Shown: piece after piece, positions 23,327 to 36,067 of the stretch
How positions within the stretch are numbered: the first letter of the stretch is position 1
How the letters are laid out: the number at the start of each line of letters is the position of its first letter
Origin: Dastarcus helophoroides
Taxonomy: Eukaryota; Arthropoda; Insecta; Coleoptera; Bothrideridae
Assembly (NCBI GenBank): GCA_028583605.1
Contig: CM053328.1
Coordinates: forward strand, 9,502,782-9,566,781
DNA length: 64,000 bases
Direction of reading: 5' to 3'
Notes under the pieces: model-generated
Told to the model about the DNA's origin: nothing
The model's database searches: none
What the model saw: only the letters and a program-made list of their open reading frames with translations
Translations under genes and position numbers: made by a program

Positions 23327-23800
23327 CTTTTAGACATTTTCAACTTTTTAGCTTTCAAAGTTTCCAGCTTTTCAACTTTCAAAATTTTAAATTTTTGAAA
23401 TTTTTAATTTTAAAATTTTCGAACTTTTCAACTTTCAAGCTTTCGAATTTTCGATTTTCAAATTTTCGATCTTCAATCTGTTGAACCATCGAAGCTACGA
23501 CTTTTAAATTTTCGAAATATCCAAACCGGCACTTTCAAAATTTTCGATTTTTCAGACTTTCAAACCTTCGACTTATTGACCTTAAAATTTTCGAAATTTG
23601 AGACATAAATTTTCAAACATTTTATTATTTCAACTTTTAAACTTTCACACTTTAGTACTTTTAAACTTCATAAGTAAGGGTTGGAAATGTCAGTCACTTT
23701 TAAACTTTTCGCTCCAGTTTTCTGGCTTTTACGCGTTCGAACTTTACATTTCAAATTTTTAAATTTTCGAAATTTCATTTCCAAAAATGTCGGATTTCCA
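23327..23800. repeat. Satellite B, continuation after the RTE insertion
   Basis: Same CAACTTTCAAAATTTTCGAAC words and orientation as 16801-20785, showing that the LINE landed in a pre-existing array. Confidence 0.7.
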
Positions 23801-24710
23801 AAAAAAATTCGGATTTCTAAAACCATTTTTACGATTACAAAATAAAAGTCAACTTGTGGAGGGAACTGTGCTGTAGAATATGTTGCACATCCTTAAAGCC
23901 GCCGCTGCAGATTCGTCTTTTTTCATCATTTTGGTTAATTTCCAGAAACCGAATTTCTTAAAAGAAATTGACTTTTTGAGATATTTGGTGTTTTCAGCAT
24001 TTTTCTATAAGGGCTTCATTCTCAAAATATTGACTTTAAATTTCTCTTTTTAATATTGACTTTATATTTCTCTTTTTTGGAAATTTCAATTTATTCTCAT
24101 AATTTATATTTTTATCGAAATTGAAGCTTTATCTTCATATTTCGCCTTTTTCCACGCGTTTTACTTTCTCTGGAAAATGTTATGCTTTTTAAAGCTAAGT
24201 AAAATGTTTTAAAATACGATTTTTCCTAATTTGTCTTTTTTTCCGAAATTTCGACTTGGGCTTAGCAACATTTTATTTTAAAATTCAGAATTTTCAATTT
24301 CTAGACATTTTTCATTTTTTTTCTCCCAGTTTGTCTTTATTACGAAATGTCGAATTTTTTCCACAGATTTTCTTAAAAATTAAGTCAATCTTAAAAACTA
24401 AAAAACTCTAAACAATCGTTTTGATGTGAATTGTGAAATGTCGAGAAAAATATGTTCTGGAAATTTTAACTATTTCCCCGAAATGTCAATATTGTCATTT
24501 AAAAAAAGTCAGCATTTTCATCAAAGAAGTAGAATTTCTAGCAAAATTTTGAGTCGAGAATTTGAGCATAAAAGTGTCATTTTAAAAAAACCAGAATCAA
24601 AATTTTGAACTTGAGACAACATTTAAAAAGTAATAATTAAAATCTAAGTACATATACTTTTTCGGATTTTGCCAGATAATGTGATATTTTATTTAAGTCA
24701 AAGTCGTTTA
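23801..24710. repeat. T-rich then mixed quasi-repeat
   Basis: TTTCGACTT and TCTTTTTGGAAATTTC words; no gene. A GC-richer patch at 23890-23915 (AAAGCCGCCGCTGCAG) is not part of any recognisable feature. Confidence 0.45.
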
Positions 24711-24714
24711 ATAA

Positions 24715-24840
24715 AAAGGCACTTTATTGCATAAGCTGTTTTACTAAAATCGTATAGGTTTGAGTTACTTGCTCACTGCGTTCGCTCGTACTCAAACGCT
24801 ATACTCGTTTAGTAAAACTTTGCTTTTTTGCAATATACTC
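24715..24840. repeat. Hairpin MITE, ~60-bp arms
   Basis: The left arm TATTGCATAAGCTGTTTTAC ... GTATAGGTTTGAGTTAC mirrors the right arm GTACTCAAACGCTATACTC ... GTAAAACTTTGC ... TTGCAATAT, around a GC-richer loop CTGCGTTCGCTCG. No coding capacity; target duplication not seen. Confidence 0.6.
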
Positions 24841-24928
24841 TTATTAAGTGTTTTTGTCTTTTTTGTATTTCCTTAACATTTTGACGTTGATTGCAATATT
24901 GGGTCCTTGTTGATCACCTTCATTTAAA

Positions 24929-27490
24929 CAGGCGCAGATCCAGAAAAGTTTTTCGGGGGAGGGGCACTTGCATTCCTCCCCAACTCCCCTTTTACATGCT
25001 TGAGTAGCGCCGCAGGAAAAAATTTCAAGAAATTTCAAGCTTATGCGAGATTTTTAATTCAAAATTGAATAATATAAAAAAAATAATTTTTATAGGTAAA
25101 CCAAAATCAAAATTCAATTACCATATTGCATAAATAAACATTTTATTTGCGACTAAAAATATATAAGATTAGGTAGAAATGAAAAACAAAATATAATTTT
25201 TATTTCAAACTGAAAATTGTCAAGTACATATCATATAACACAAATAAAACTACAAAATACATAATAGAACAAAAACCATAAAATTTAATATTGTTTTTCG
25301 CTAAATTGCATGTTTATAATCGAAATCTTAGCAAAAAAGTAAAACCTGCGTGCTTGAATTATTTGGAATTAGGAAATTATGAAATAAATAATAATAAAGT
25401 AAATTTAAAAAATGGTCAAAATTTTGAAAACGAAACTCTTAATTTGTAGCAGAAAAAGAGTAAAGATTTTGAAATTTCGAGATCAATGTTAAAATTTCAA
25501 ATTTAAAATCGAAATAGTACAAAAGTAATAAAAACTTGGCTGTGCCAATTTTGAGAAAATGATATAGTTTAAAAAATCCATAATTCACGAAAAGATTTTT
25601 TTCTTTAAATTTTAAAAAAGAATTTCATAACATACCCATTCATTTTACTATTTTTGCATAGCTTCTCTTCCCTTTTATTTTCTTATAAAATTGTGCTAGT
25701 AGGATATTTTTTTATCTAAGTCAAACATTGTGAAAAAACAAATAAAACCAATAATACGCACACAAAACTAAACGTAAATGTTTTTTTTTAATTTAAAACT
25801 ATGGCACTGTATAGAGTATATGAATAGGGAAGGAAAACTAAAAGACAGACTGAAAAAAATCAATGTGCAATTTGAGATAAAATTTTGCTTTGTTTTGGTT
25901 TTTTCTGTTTGGTAAATTCTGGAAACTCTTGTAAGCGATAATTACCAAGCCTAGCATCACCACAAAATAAGTTATTTATTTTGTAGCGTCACAGCATCAG
26001 ATTACATTCCCAAATAAGAAAAACACTAGTTACAAAGCACAAAGCCCATAAAATCAAGTCGATTATTTATTAGAAGAATTTCTGCGAGGCGATAATCCAT
26101 ATATTAACAACCTCGGTTCTGTTATGGGGTTTAAAGCAGACCTCAAAAAATGTATGTAACGAAACCCAGAGAGTAAAAAATTAGTCATTTTAAATTACAT
26201 TTTATCAATATTTGAATACCATTATGAATAGCATTGTTTAGACTTTTTTTTAATTTCAATTATTACATAGATCCATGTATATGTCGTACAGTTTGCATTT
26301 GCACATACCTACAAAGGCAGCGGGCTTAAATTAATTACATCAAATTAATTATTAATCGATTTAAGAATTACGTTTTTTAATACTCCAAGAGGGTTTTCGG
26401 TGGGAAAAACCCCCGTGGAATAAAAATAATAATAATAATAAATAAAAATAAAAGTGTAAACTTGTAACTTTGAGAAAAGTATCGAAATTTTTCGCAAATT
26501 CATAAAATTCATTTAGAAATGGGTTAAAACTCGAAATATTGCCATTAAAATTTTGAAAAGAAAATCAACAAACGCAAATTTCGTAAAAAATTGACGTTTC
26601 GTATTTGAAATTAAAACGTTAGGGAAATAGTTGAAATTGTAATTAAAAAAACTAAAAGAAAGTTAATTTCTAAACTGTCATCAATTGTGTAGTAGAAGAA
26701 ACCAGCTTAAACAAAATTTTTTCTGGAGTTATGGGTGCCCTTTTGGGAAATGTATTTAAACCAGAGTGTTTCAGGTAATCAGTACTTTGGGAAAATATAT
26801 CTTTTAATTTGTTCAATTACCTGTTTCTTTTCTCTATTTTGATGATTTACTTTGCTTTACGATCCGGACTCTAACTTCTAGTAATTGATGTAATCGTTTA
26901 GATATCGATAAATATTTAATGATAAATGTACTTTTTAAGAAGCAGTTTATAAATATCTTGCTGAAAACTTCATAAAAGATACATCATTATAAAAATGTAA
27001 GCCTACAAAGCTTAACTGAGTTATACAAATAAATTAAATAATAAGTAGATATTTTTAATCAGTTCATGAAGATTTAAATTTCGTGCAGAACAATCCAGCT
27101 GCAGAAAATAATTTTTCTTTAATTTTCTGAAGTCAATGATTTGAATAGTAAACATTTAAACGCTTGAAAACATAAGTAGTCGCACGTTTGACAACATAAA
27201 ATCCTGGGCTATGTTTACTTTACAATTCGCGAAAATCTACCAAAGAAGATGCCGCGTGCCCCAAGAAATCTAATCAGCAAAAGTATTACGCAAAAAAGCA
27301 TTGGATGTTAGGTCTTGGTCAAATTAGCTGTTAAAATATATGAATATACAATAAGATATCTATTTAGCACAAGTATATTTCAACAACTTTTTATTTTTTA
27401 TTTTATTTTGTATTTTTTAATTATTTATTTTAAACTTCTTGAGCATCTCGGGGTGCCCCTGGTGTCCCCCCTCCTGTGGATTCGCCACTG
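24929..27490. mobile_element. hAT element, non-autonomous, perfect 8-bp target duplication
   Basis: Left end CAGGCGCAGATCCAG, right end CTGTGGATTCGCCACTG (inverted, imperfect). Both are flanked by CATTTAAA (24921-24928 and 27491-27498), an exact 8-bp duplication as made by hAT transposases. Subterminal G-rich/C-rich words on each side (GGGGGAGGGGCACTTGC; GGTGCCCCTGGTGTCCCCC) match in reverse complement character. The interior is AT-rich with an AAT microsatellite near 26425 and no transposase frame, so it would need a helper. A short coding-looking piece near 27249 (MPRAPRNLISKS) may be a transposase scrap. Confidence 0.85.
26425..26452. repeat. AAT microsatellite
   Basis: Perfect then imperfect AAT/AAAT run inside the hAT element. 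Confidence 0.8.
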
Positions 27491-27498
27491 CATTTAAA

Positions 27499-28419
27499 AT
27501 AGTCGTTAAATTATTTGCAGACTATTATCTTCATTAATTAATTTTCCTCACGTAATAGTTAACAGAAAGGTCAATATTTAAAACAAAAAATAATTCTACA
27601 AGGGAGAAACAATCGATTTACTTTTTTCTGTTTCTCATGGGCGACCTAACACGAAATGTCAAAAACTCTCCGCCGTTAATGAAAGTGGACATTATTAATT
27701 TAACCAGAACAAGTATTGTAATAACTGCTTGCAACTATTTTTAGTAAATCCGATGAAATAAAAATAGCCTCAAAATGTAATAGCATCAAGAAATAACGCT
27801 CTAGGTAGACTGTAAACATTGGAAATTTAACATGTTAACGCACAATAAATTGCATGGCACACAAAACAAACTAGTCTAGGTAAAAAATCGAATCTAATGA
27901 ATTCTACACTAGAAACGTAATAGTGTAAAACAAAACGCAGTAGCAAAGCAAGATTTTCAGTTAAATATTACCAAATTTTCTGCGTTATCATAATTTTGAT
28001 GTATTCCTTCAAAAATTTAGTTTCACTTTGACACAATCTGCGATAACTACGCAAGAAAGTTAAAGGAGGAAATGGGACTTACTCAAAAATCCATTGTATA
28101 AATATTTCTCCTTTTCACACAAAGATATAATCCTTTTTATCTGCAAAGCCAATGTAAATATATTAAAGTTTTGACATGTAACGTCACATCTAATTTTCTT
28201 GACAAAACTCTGACACTGGCCGTTTTTTATCTGAATTGGCCTTGACGCCTTTTTTAAAATAATTTTCCAATGCTTACGAAAGTAATCTTTCTAGTGTAGC
28301 TATTAGGCACTAATTAAAACGAAGTTTGAATTGGGTAATTAATAAAATTTCAGTAAAAGGATGGTTAAAATGCTACATCATAGGGCATAAGATCAATCTA
28401 TTGCAGTTTTTCGAATTAC
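27499..28419. other. Low-copy-looking AT-rich stretch
   Basis: Not obviously part of either repeat class and no transposon ends seen. No reading frame of useful size on either strand. Confidence 0.4.
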
Positions 28420-28891
28420 TGTAGACTGTAGAGTATAAAGCCACATCACAGCTAAATAGTACTGTTACTGGCTTTATCGGTTCGAATTGATTAACACGTG
28501 AATTGAACAATACCCACTATTACCAAACTCAACTGGGATCACTACAACTGAATAACTAACTCACTTATTGACTGCTAACTCACTACTTAACTACACCGAC
28601 TCTAACTGACTGACTTGAGGCATCATCATGGTTCTTTGGTAGTTTAACGCGGTTCCGAAACTTTCGTTCCTTTGACCGCCGTCTTTTAGTGAACATTGCT
28701 GTGTTGATAATTTTGTGAGCTGCGGAGACCGCCGATCGAAAGCTACTCAATTCACCTCCGATGGCAGGCGTCCGTGATCGACAGCAGTCGCTCTAAAGAA
28801 AGCTACTCGGTCCACCTTCTTTAGCGCGTGCCGTCGACCGCGCCCGTGTTGTTAGGTGCGCTAGCGAACTGACTTGAGGGAAAACTGACCG

Positions 28892-28901
28892 CCTTTTATA
28901 G
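28892..28901 (-). promoter_or_regulatory. TATA box of the 28.4-29.05 kb promoter
   Basis: CTATAAAAGG on the minus strand, between the HSE/GATA cluster upstream and the TCAGT initiator downstream. Confidence 0.55.
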
Positions 28902-28915
28902 TTTTGGCCTCCGGC

Positions 28916-29027
28916 TTCTAGAACTCTTCGGCAGATAAGGCTTATCGTTTGCCGACATTTCTGGAACGCTTATCTGCCGTTTGTTTCGTTACCGCGGCCG
29001 TTTTCCCCTTATCAGATCCTTCTAGAA
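28916..29027 (-). promoter_or_regulatory. Cluster of three TTCnnGAA and four GATA motifs
   Basis: TTCTAGAA at 28916-28923, TTCTGGAA at 28959-28966 and TTCTAGAA at 29020-29027 are heat-shock-element cores. GATA motifs (WGATAAG) lie at 28934, 28941, 28969 and 29008. Two of them sit inside a perfect 11-bp inverted repeat, CGGCAGATAAG (28929-28939) / CTTATCTGCCG (28969-28979). All lie within 120 bp upstream of the minus-strand TATA box. Confidence 0.5.
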
Positions 29028-29052
29028 ACTTTTTTTATTTACTAAATTCTAC

Positions 29053-29395
29053 AATTCTATTATAAATTCTATTTCATCTATTTACATTGCGTTACAGTAC
29101 TATTAAAAGAAAGGAACAAATTAAACGTTCGATCTTTTCAATTCAATGCATGTTACATTTTTCAGTTAATTTAATCAGAAGGATGATAATAAACTAAATA
29201 TTCGATCGAAATAATAAACGCTCGATAAATTGAATAAATGCTCGATATAACATTTGCATGCTTATTAAAATGATAGAAGTTAGATGAAAATAAAATGGAT
29301 AAATGTAATGAATGCTTGACATAAAATAATAATTTTTCGATAAAAAATATAGACACTCCATAAAAAAATAACTAGAGCACTAGAGCACAGGCATA
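29053..29395. other. AT-rich spacer
   Basis: AT-rich with repeated GCTCGATA and TTCGATC words; no gene. Confidence 0.4.
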
Positions 29396-29735
29396 TGGTT
29401 GGTGACTTGTCTCTTTTCTACAGATATTATCATGAAGATGCTCGCAGGAACTAATAGGATTGATCCCTCCAAGGGCAAGATTCTTGAGGCGTACCAGACA
29501 GTCGGAGACAGCAAATTCCTGTGCGGTCCAGCTTGACACAGTGAGGACTTCTGACTACGAAGACTCTTTTTTCTATAGAACTTCCAAGTTATGGAACTTG
29601 TAACCGAAAGGAATTTTCCCCAAAAATTACAACCTATCCTTGTTTAAGAAGGCGGTTCATCGCCATCTATCCTTGTTTCCGCATCCTACTCGCAGTGCTT
29701 TGAAAGCATAATGGGGTTACCCTTTGAGAGTGGAT
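29396..29735 (+). mobile_element. CR1/Jockey-like LINE, 3' end of reverse transcriptase ORF
   Basis: A 5'-truncated non-LTR retrotransposon tail. Codons give GDLSLFYRYYHEDARRN*, then in a shifted frame LDTVRTSDYEDSFFYRTSKL, then NYNLSLFKKAVHRHLSLF and the stop-containing end near ALKA*WGYPL. This is the hallmark C-terminal end of insect CR1/L2/Jockey-type polyproteins. At least one frameshift and two stops show it is dead. Its 3' words recur at 4166 and 59201. Confidence 0.75.
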
Positions 29736-32700
29736 AAAATTTTTTTAAAAAATTGCTTTATGTATGAATTCAGATGATTGAAAAAATAACAGATATTCGG
29801 TAAAAATAATACAGACTCAATAAATAAATTCAAACTGTTTCGTAAATTAATAATTATTTGTTCAAAATTTATCAAGGTTCGATCAATTTAAGAAATGCCC
29901 AGTGCCAAATTTTAATGCTTTCTAAATATATTTAGTAAATCTCTAAGCACTGATTAACAACAAGAGGCAGTCTAAACGGGTAGGTCTAGGGACATGCAAT
30001 TTCATACAGATGTTTTCCATAATAAGCAGGTGAGCACTAAGATCGAATTTTTCGAAATTCAATCTCAAAGATAGTAGAACCGGACATTAACAGGTAAGCA
30101 ATTTTTATGTAATGGATAATACAAGCGATTGTTTTTAAAGTTGCCTAAACGCGTTAAAAGCTGACATCGTTAATCAATCTGTTTCTTTTCACGAATTCTT
30201 TTCTTTTAGTTTTAAAACCGATAAGTTTTAAACTCGAAATTTTGGCTTTAATTTGGTACTTCCGATGTTTATATTGTTTATATATTTTGAAGCTTTTTCT
30301 CGAAATTTTCAGTTCATAGTCATTTTCTGCACACAATAACATTTTAGTTTGTACTGTTCAAAATTCCAATTTACATTTGAAACTCGAAAAGTTCTTTACA
30401 TTTCAACTTTTTTTTAAGCTTTTCAGTTTAAACTTGAAAAACATTCCCTTTTAAAATGCCACTTTAAAATCGAAATTTTTTCTCGAATTCGTTCAAATTT
30501 TAAAAATTAGTAATTTACAAAGTCGAATTCTTCAGAAAAAGAAATAGAAAATGTTCAGGAACAAGCCAATTTTTTTTCCGAAGTTAGAAAAATGCCAAGT
30601 TTCGAGATTAAAAAAATTCCAAAATAGACAAAATTACAGAATTTAAAAAAAAGGTCAAATTTTTGAAAAAAAATTACCCTTTGGAAAAGTTGACATCTTT
30701 AAAAAATTCGAGACTGGAAAAAATTGCGAAATTTTTACAATTCAGAATTTAAAAAAAAATGTGAAAAGTGGACTTACAATTCAAAAATGATTAAAATTTA
30801 AAAAAAAACCGAATTTCAAAAAACAAAAAGAAAGAAAAAATTTTGAGTCCAATTTGCAGATTTTTCTGAGTTTAAATACTAAAGAAATGCCAATATTATC
30901 AAAATTTTCAAAGAAAAGTGGCAATTTTGGTTAGTGATAATTTTCAAAAATAAGTCTAGTCAAAGGTTTTGATCGGAAATTTTCATAAAACATAAACAAT
31001 TTGAAAGAGAATTTGCCAAATTTTCAGAAAAATTCGGAATTTGCAAAACATTCAAAAAAATTAAAAGAAAATCGTAATTGTGCCAAAAAAAAATCGACAG
31101 TTGCAAAAAAGTCTAAGTTTTGAGAAAAGATGAAATTTTAAGAAAAAACGGAATTTCAAACAGAATGAAAATGGGCAAAATTTTCACAATATTCCAATTA
31201 TCCAAAGAAATTTGAAATTTTGAATGTTAGTCGAAATTATCAAAAAAAAGTCGAAATTATAGGATCAAAATTCTGAATTTTGAAAAACGTGGAATATTTT
31301 GAGGCAACATTCCCAAACAAAGTTTAAACGAAATCTTTATGACAGAATTTCTAAAAAGAAGTTAAGATTTTCAAAAAATCTCAAAATTTTAAAAAAGTTG
31401 ATATTTTCAATAATTTTGAAAATTTAAAAAATAACTGAATATTCAAATAAATCAGAAAATTCAAGAAGTTTAAATTTTAGAAATCTAAATTTTCGAAAAT
31501 AGTCAACCTTATAAATTAAATATCGATACTTTAATAAAATTAAAAAATCTTCAAAAAAGTTTCAAAAAAAGTGGAAAAATGTATGAATATTGAAGAAAAG
31601 AAAAGCTTATTAAAATGAAATTAAGATTTTGGAAAAAGTCAAAATTTTGAATAACTAAAATTTTGGGAAAGAGACGAATATTTTTTTGAAAAGTTTATGC
31701 TTTTGATTGAAACTTGAAAGAAAGAGAAAATTTTCAAAAGCGTCGAATATTTAACAAGAAAAAAATCCAAATTTTGAAAAGTCGAATTTTTTAAAATAAT
31801 TTTATAATATTAAAAAGGTACGAAATTCGTAAACAAAATTAAAATTCTTTTAAATAGACATAAATTTGAAAAAATCGAAATTTTCAAATATAATCAAAAT
31901 TTGTAAAAAATTGAATTAAAAATATCGATATTTTGGAAAAAGAATCGAAATTTTGAAATATACGCGGTTGAAATTCAAAAAAGCTAATGAAAATTTTGAA
32001 AATAAGGTCCAAATTTGAAAAAAAAAACTGAAAAATCGAAAAAAGTCGAAAGCTTTCAAAAAACTACATTTTTTAAAAAAGGAATAATATTAAAAAAGAG
32101 AAATTTTCAAAACACAAAATTTCCAAAACAAATTAACTTTTTTGAAAACAATTTAAATCTAAAAAATAAACATTTTCAAAAAATCGACATTTTCAAAAAA
32201 ATATAAATTTTGGAAGTTTTCAAAAAAGTAAAAATTCTGAACAGCTAAAAATTTGAGAAAAACCAGAAGTTTTTAGAAAAGTCCATTTTTGACAAGAAAT
32301 CGAAATTTTGAAAAAACGCTCTAAATTTTGAAATAGAGTCGATATTTTAAAAAATTCAACTTTTCAGAAAATTTGACCTTATCAAAACGTTTCATTGTCA
32401 AAGTTTTTAAAAAGTAGCTGACATTTTTTAAAATCAAAATTTAAAAAAATTCCAAATTGTCATTAAAATCTTCAAAAGGTCAAAATGTTGACAAAATCTA
32501 TAAAAAATTTGGCCATTTTGCATGGAGTGATGAAACATTTAAAAATAAACCGAAATTTTGAAAAGTGTGGAACTTTTTTAAAATATTTCTTATATAATAT
32601 TCTGATATTAATAAATACGTTAAAATTTTAAAATACCGTCGAAATTTTCAGAAAAATGTAACTATTCAAAATAGTCGACATCAAACGATTTAAAATTTTA

Positions 32701-33306
32701 AAAAATTTGACCTTTTAATTAGAAATCGAAATTTTCAAAATCAAAGTTTCCAAAAAACCAAGGTTTAAAATTTAAGTAGAAATTTTCAGAACGTAAAATT
32801 GTGGAAAAAAAATTTAGAAACCGAAAATTTTGAAAAAATCGGAATTTTGGGTAAACGTGACAATAGAGAGTGGAATTGGGTGACGTATTAGCCAGTTATT
32901 TAATATTCCCTTTTGCTAAATTTAAAAAAGCTTATGTCGTCGTCAGCACAATTGAAAAAGTGTTAAAATGAGTCACTCAAATGGATTACTTTTTAAAATT
33001 TAAGGGTATTTCATCCTCCTGTCTAAGGGGTAGCTTCAAAAATGCCTGAATTTTTGTCAGCATATGCATATACCCTCCTGAAAAAGAAAATCGACACACC
33101 TTACTTTCTTTTTGTTTTTTTTTAATTTTTACATTTTCCAGGTGGAAAGTTTCTACTGAAACACCCTGTATTGGAGCTGTGATATACATATTACTTTATT
33201 GCAAATTTTATTTAATAGTGAACATGAGTTATCGAGCCTTTATTTTTTTGTAGAGTGCATTGTCGTAAAAGACAAAATTTTATTTAATAGCGAATATAAA
33301 TTTTTT
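29736..33306. repeat. Spacer then A-rich quasi-repeat block
   Basis: 29736-30360 is ordinary AT-rich DNA without genes. From about 30400 to 32900 the plus strand is A-rich with GTCGAAATTTTGAAAAAA words. The sequence near 32290-32380 matches the unit seen at 13060-13110, the same decayed satellite. 32880-33200 is less repetitive and holds an ACACCCTGTAT mariner-type end near 33161 with no visible partner. Confidence 0.5.
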
Positions 33307-33455
33307 GGTGGAACGGACTGGCCCTTGGTTATTTTCAAAAATTGAAATACAGAACTTATTCCCTGAAACCAAGAAAGATTAAAAAACATAAGCAACCTTT
33401 GTTGTGTTTTTTAATCTTTCTTGGTTTCAGGGGACAAGTTCTATATTTCAATTTT
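33307..33455. repeat. Foldback copy 5
   Basis: Begins GGTGGAACGGACTGGCCCTT and runs through CCCTGAAACCAAGAAAG. The hairpin tip is deleted, and the right arm runs AGCAACCTTTGTTGTG ... CTTGGTTTCAGGGGAC ... TTTCAATTTT. Very similar arms give two opposite shadow frames. Confidence 0.85.
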
Positions 33456-35133
33456 AGCGAATATAAATTTATCGAGCATTTATTTTTTTTATTGAGATCA
33501 TATTTAATTAAAATACTAACCAAAACTTGGCGTGCAAATTGCATATTTTATATTATAATTTTAATAAAAACACGAGGCATTTCCTAAAATTGTATACTAA
33601 GGTTTTGATTTGGTTATCGAGCATTTAGTATTTTTTTGCCAGCAAATTGAATTAAATTACCGGGCGTTGATTACGACCCTTACAAAAATATACAAATTCT
33701 AATTTAAATTTACATTTATAACTGTTAAGCAGATTAAAAATAAAACACACATTAAAAAAATTTCTCGTTTCATTTCTCCCAAAAATATCAAATTTAAGCT
33801 CGAAAATTTAAAAAATGCTTGCGTTTAGAAATTTTGAGTATGAGTTCTCAAAATTTCGAAAAAAATCTTTACGCTTTTAGATTTAGGTTTTAGTAAATTT
33901 CAACTTTAATTTTAAAGTTTCCAAAATAATAAAAATTGATAACGTAAAATGGGAATACTTATATAAAGTCTAAATTTTAAGACAGTACTCAAAATTTGTA
34001 AACATTTTATCTTCGATTTATTGTTCTTTAACTTGGAAAATTCAAGATTTCCTTTGCATTTTGGATTTTACATTTTGTATTTTTTAATTTTAACTTTAAC
34101 TTAAAAGTGGAAACGCTTTTTTTTTAATTATCTGTTTTTTGTTGCAAAGCTTTTTTTTATTTTCTATTAATCTTAAAATTTTTTATTAATATATTTTTTT
34201 TTGAATTTCGACTTTATTCCAGATTACGAGTTTTTAGTTTCATGTGAGCATTTTTTTTAAATGTTGATTTTATCCAAATTTTTCAAAATTTGGACTGTTC
34301 CTAAATTATCGATCTTTTTTTTCAAATTCTTAAAAGCGTTTTTTAACTTTCGACATTTTTGTAAATGTCTTTGGTAACGCAAAATTGTTTTAAAAGCTCG
34401 AGTTAATATTCAAGAAAAATAAGATGCTGAAAATGTTAATTATCAATTTCAATCTAACCGGTTTTTCCCAAATGTTGATTTTATCCAAAAATTGTGACAA
34501 TTTTTTCAATATTTGGCCAACTCCCAAATAATCGATCTTTTATCTTCCAATGTCAAATTTTCAAAGGCGTTTTTTAAATTTTCATACGTCTTTCGTAACG
34601 CGATTTTGTTTTCAAAGGTTCGTGTTTATATTTAAGGAAAATAAAATACTGAAAATGTCAGTTGTCAAAATTTCGAAAAAAAATGAAAATTTGGAGAAAA
34701 AACTTGACATTTAAAAAAAATTTGATTTATTTTTAAAATTTTGTCTTTTTAAAAAGCTATACATTTTCGCTTTCAAGTTTTACTCTTTTTTCCAGTAGTG
34801 TATTCTCTGTGGAAGCTGTGGGAGTACAGCTCCACTTATAAAATGAAAAATATTTTCCGTAATTTAAATTTTTCTAAAAATTTCGACTGTTTTATCAAAT
34901 TGTCTACTTTTTTTAGATACAATATAAAATGTTTACTTCTTTTCTAAAACTTCGCCTTTACTACATTTCTATATTTACAGAATTTTTATTTTTTGAAAAT
35001 GTCAATCTACCTTTCTTTTCATAATTTCCACTTTTTAAAAATCGATTTTTTTAAGTTTTGGCTTTTTAACGAAGTTTTGAATTTTTTCAAAAATTTTTAA
35101 TTTTGTTGCAAAATTTAAATTTTCTTTTTTATT
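33456..35133. repeat. Mixed then T-rich quasi-repeat
   Basis: No gene. The plus strand changes from A-rich to T-rich across 33.3-34 kb, so 30.4-36 kb forms a loose mirror around foldback copy 5. Confidence 0.45.
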
Positions 35134-35317
35134 GGTGGAATGGACTGGTCCTTGGTGATCTTCAAGAACTGAAACACAAATCTTGTCCCCTGAAACCAAA
35201 AAAGATTAGTGCCTCTCTGAAAATAATAGTTCGGCTATCCAAACGCGTTACAGCAACCTTTGTTGTGTTTTTTAATCTTTTTTGATTTCAGGGGACAAGA
35301 TTTGTATTTCAATTTTT
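35134..35317. repeat. Foldback copy 6
   Basis: Starts GGTGGAATGGACTGGTCC. Left arm TCTTGTCCCCTGAAACC, right arm AACCTTTGTTGTGTTTTTTA ... TTTCAGGGGACAAGATTTG. The distal right end is missing. Confidence 0.85.
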
Positions 35318-36063
35318 AAAATTTCTTAAAAATCCGACTTTTTAAAAATGCGCTTCTTGATGATTCTGTTTTTAAAGGAAACTTGAATATTTTTGGAAAT
35401 TTTATTTTGTTGCATTATTTTGCCTCAATTGAAATTTTCGGTAAAAGTTTTTTCACAATTTTCAATCCAAGATTTTGACTTTTCTGAACATTTTGACCTT
35501 TTTTAAACGTTGTTTTAAAAATTCAACTTTTTTTGATACTTTCGATTTCAGAAATTTTGAGTCCCTTTAAAAATTTCGACTTGAAAATGTCGACTTCTTT
35601 GAAATTATCGATTTTTTCAAAATTAAGACTTTTTTTCATAATTTTTACTCTCAACTTTTAGTACTTTTTAAATTTTTTTTAAATCTTTTTCGTTTTTTTT
35701 CCCTAAATATTGATTGTTTGAAAGTTTTTTTCTTCAAAATTTTGGCTTTTTTAAAAATTTATAATTTTTTTTAATTTTTTCTTTCTGGTAAATGTCGACT
35801 TCATTGGCAAATTTTGTACTTTTTTTAGAAAACTTCGAATTTCCAAAAGATTTCCTTTTTAATTTCAAAATTGATCTAAAATTTTGACTTTTCAAACATT
35901 TCCTTTTAAAAAAAGAGATGAAAATTTTAACTTTACAATCTAAACTGAAAAATTTTAATCGTAGTTTTGAAAAAAAGTCAAAATTTTGGAAACATTTAAC
36001 AATACTTTAGAAATTTTTTACTTTTTCTTAGCAATACCAAATTTAAAGTAGCAATTATTAATT
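35318..36063. repeat. T-rich quasi-repeat
   Basis: TTTTTCAAAATTTTGACTTT words; no gene. Target of the LTR retrotransposon insertion. Confidence 0.5.
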
Positions 36064-36067
36064 GTTG

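Larger units (their letters stand above)
28420..29052 (-). mobile_element. Probable solo LTR with TATA promoter (minus strand)
   Basis: On the minus strand the segment starts TGTAGAATTT and ends TCTACA followed by GTCTACA, the TG...CA form of an LTR (6-bp inverted ends). It is GC-richer than its surroundings. It carries upstream regulatory motifs, a TATA box (CTATAAAAGG, about 28892-28901) and an initiator-like CCTCAAGTCAGTTCG about 25-30 bp further on. A leader-like region rich in AGTTAGT words follows. A partial tandem repeat of about 60 bp shares GAAAGCTACTC and CACCT. No second LTR or internal coding sequence is nearby, and a clean target duplication is not visible (ATTAC / ATTCT at best), so it could instead be the promoter region of a lost gene. 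Confidence 0.5.

Noticed and set aside
28420..29052. Hsp70 gene promoter
   Set aside because: Heat-shock cores and a TATA box are present, but no coding sequence follows on the minus strand; a solo LTR fits the TG...CA ends better.
30400..36060. One giant 5.6-kb inverted repeat centred on foldback copy 5
   Set aside because: Purine skew mirrors around 33.3 kb, but I could not match ordered words between the halves; composition alone explains it.
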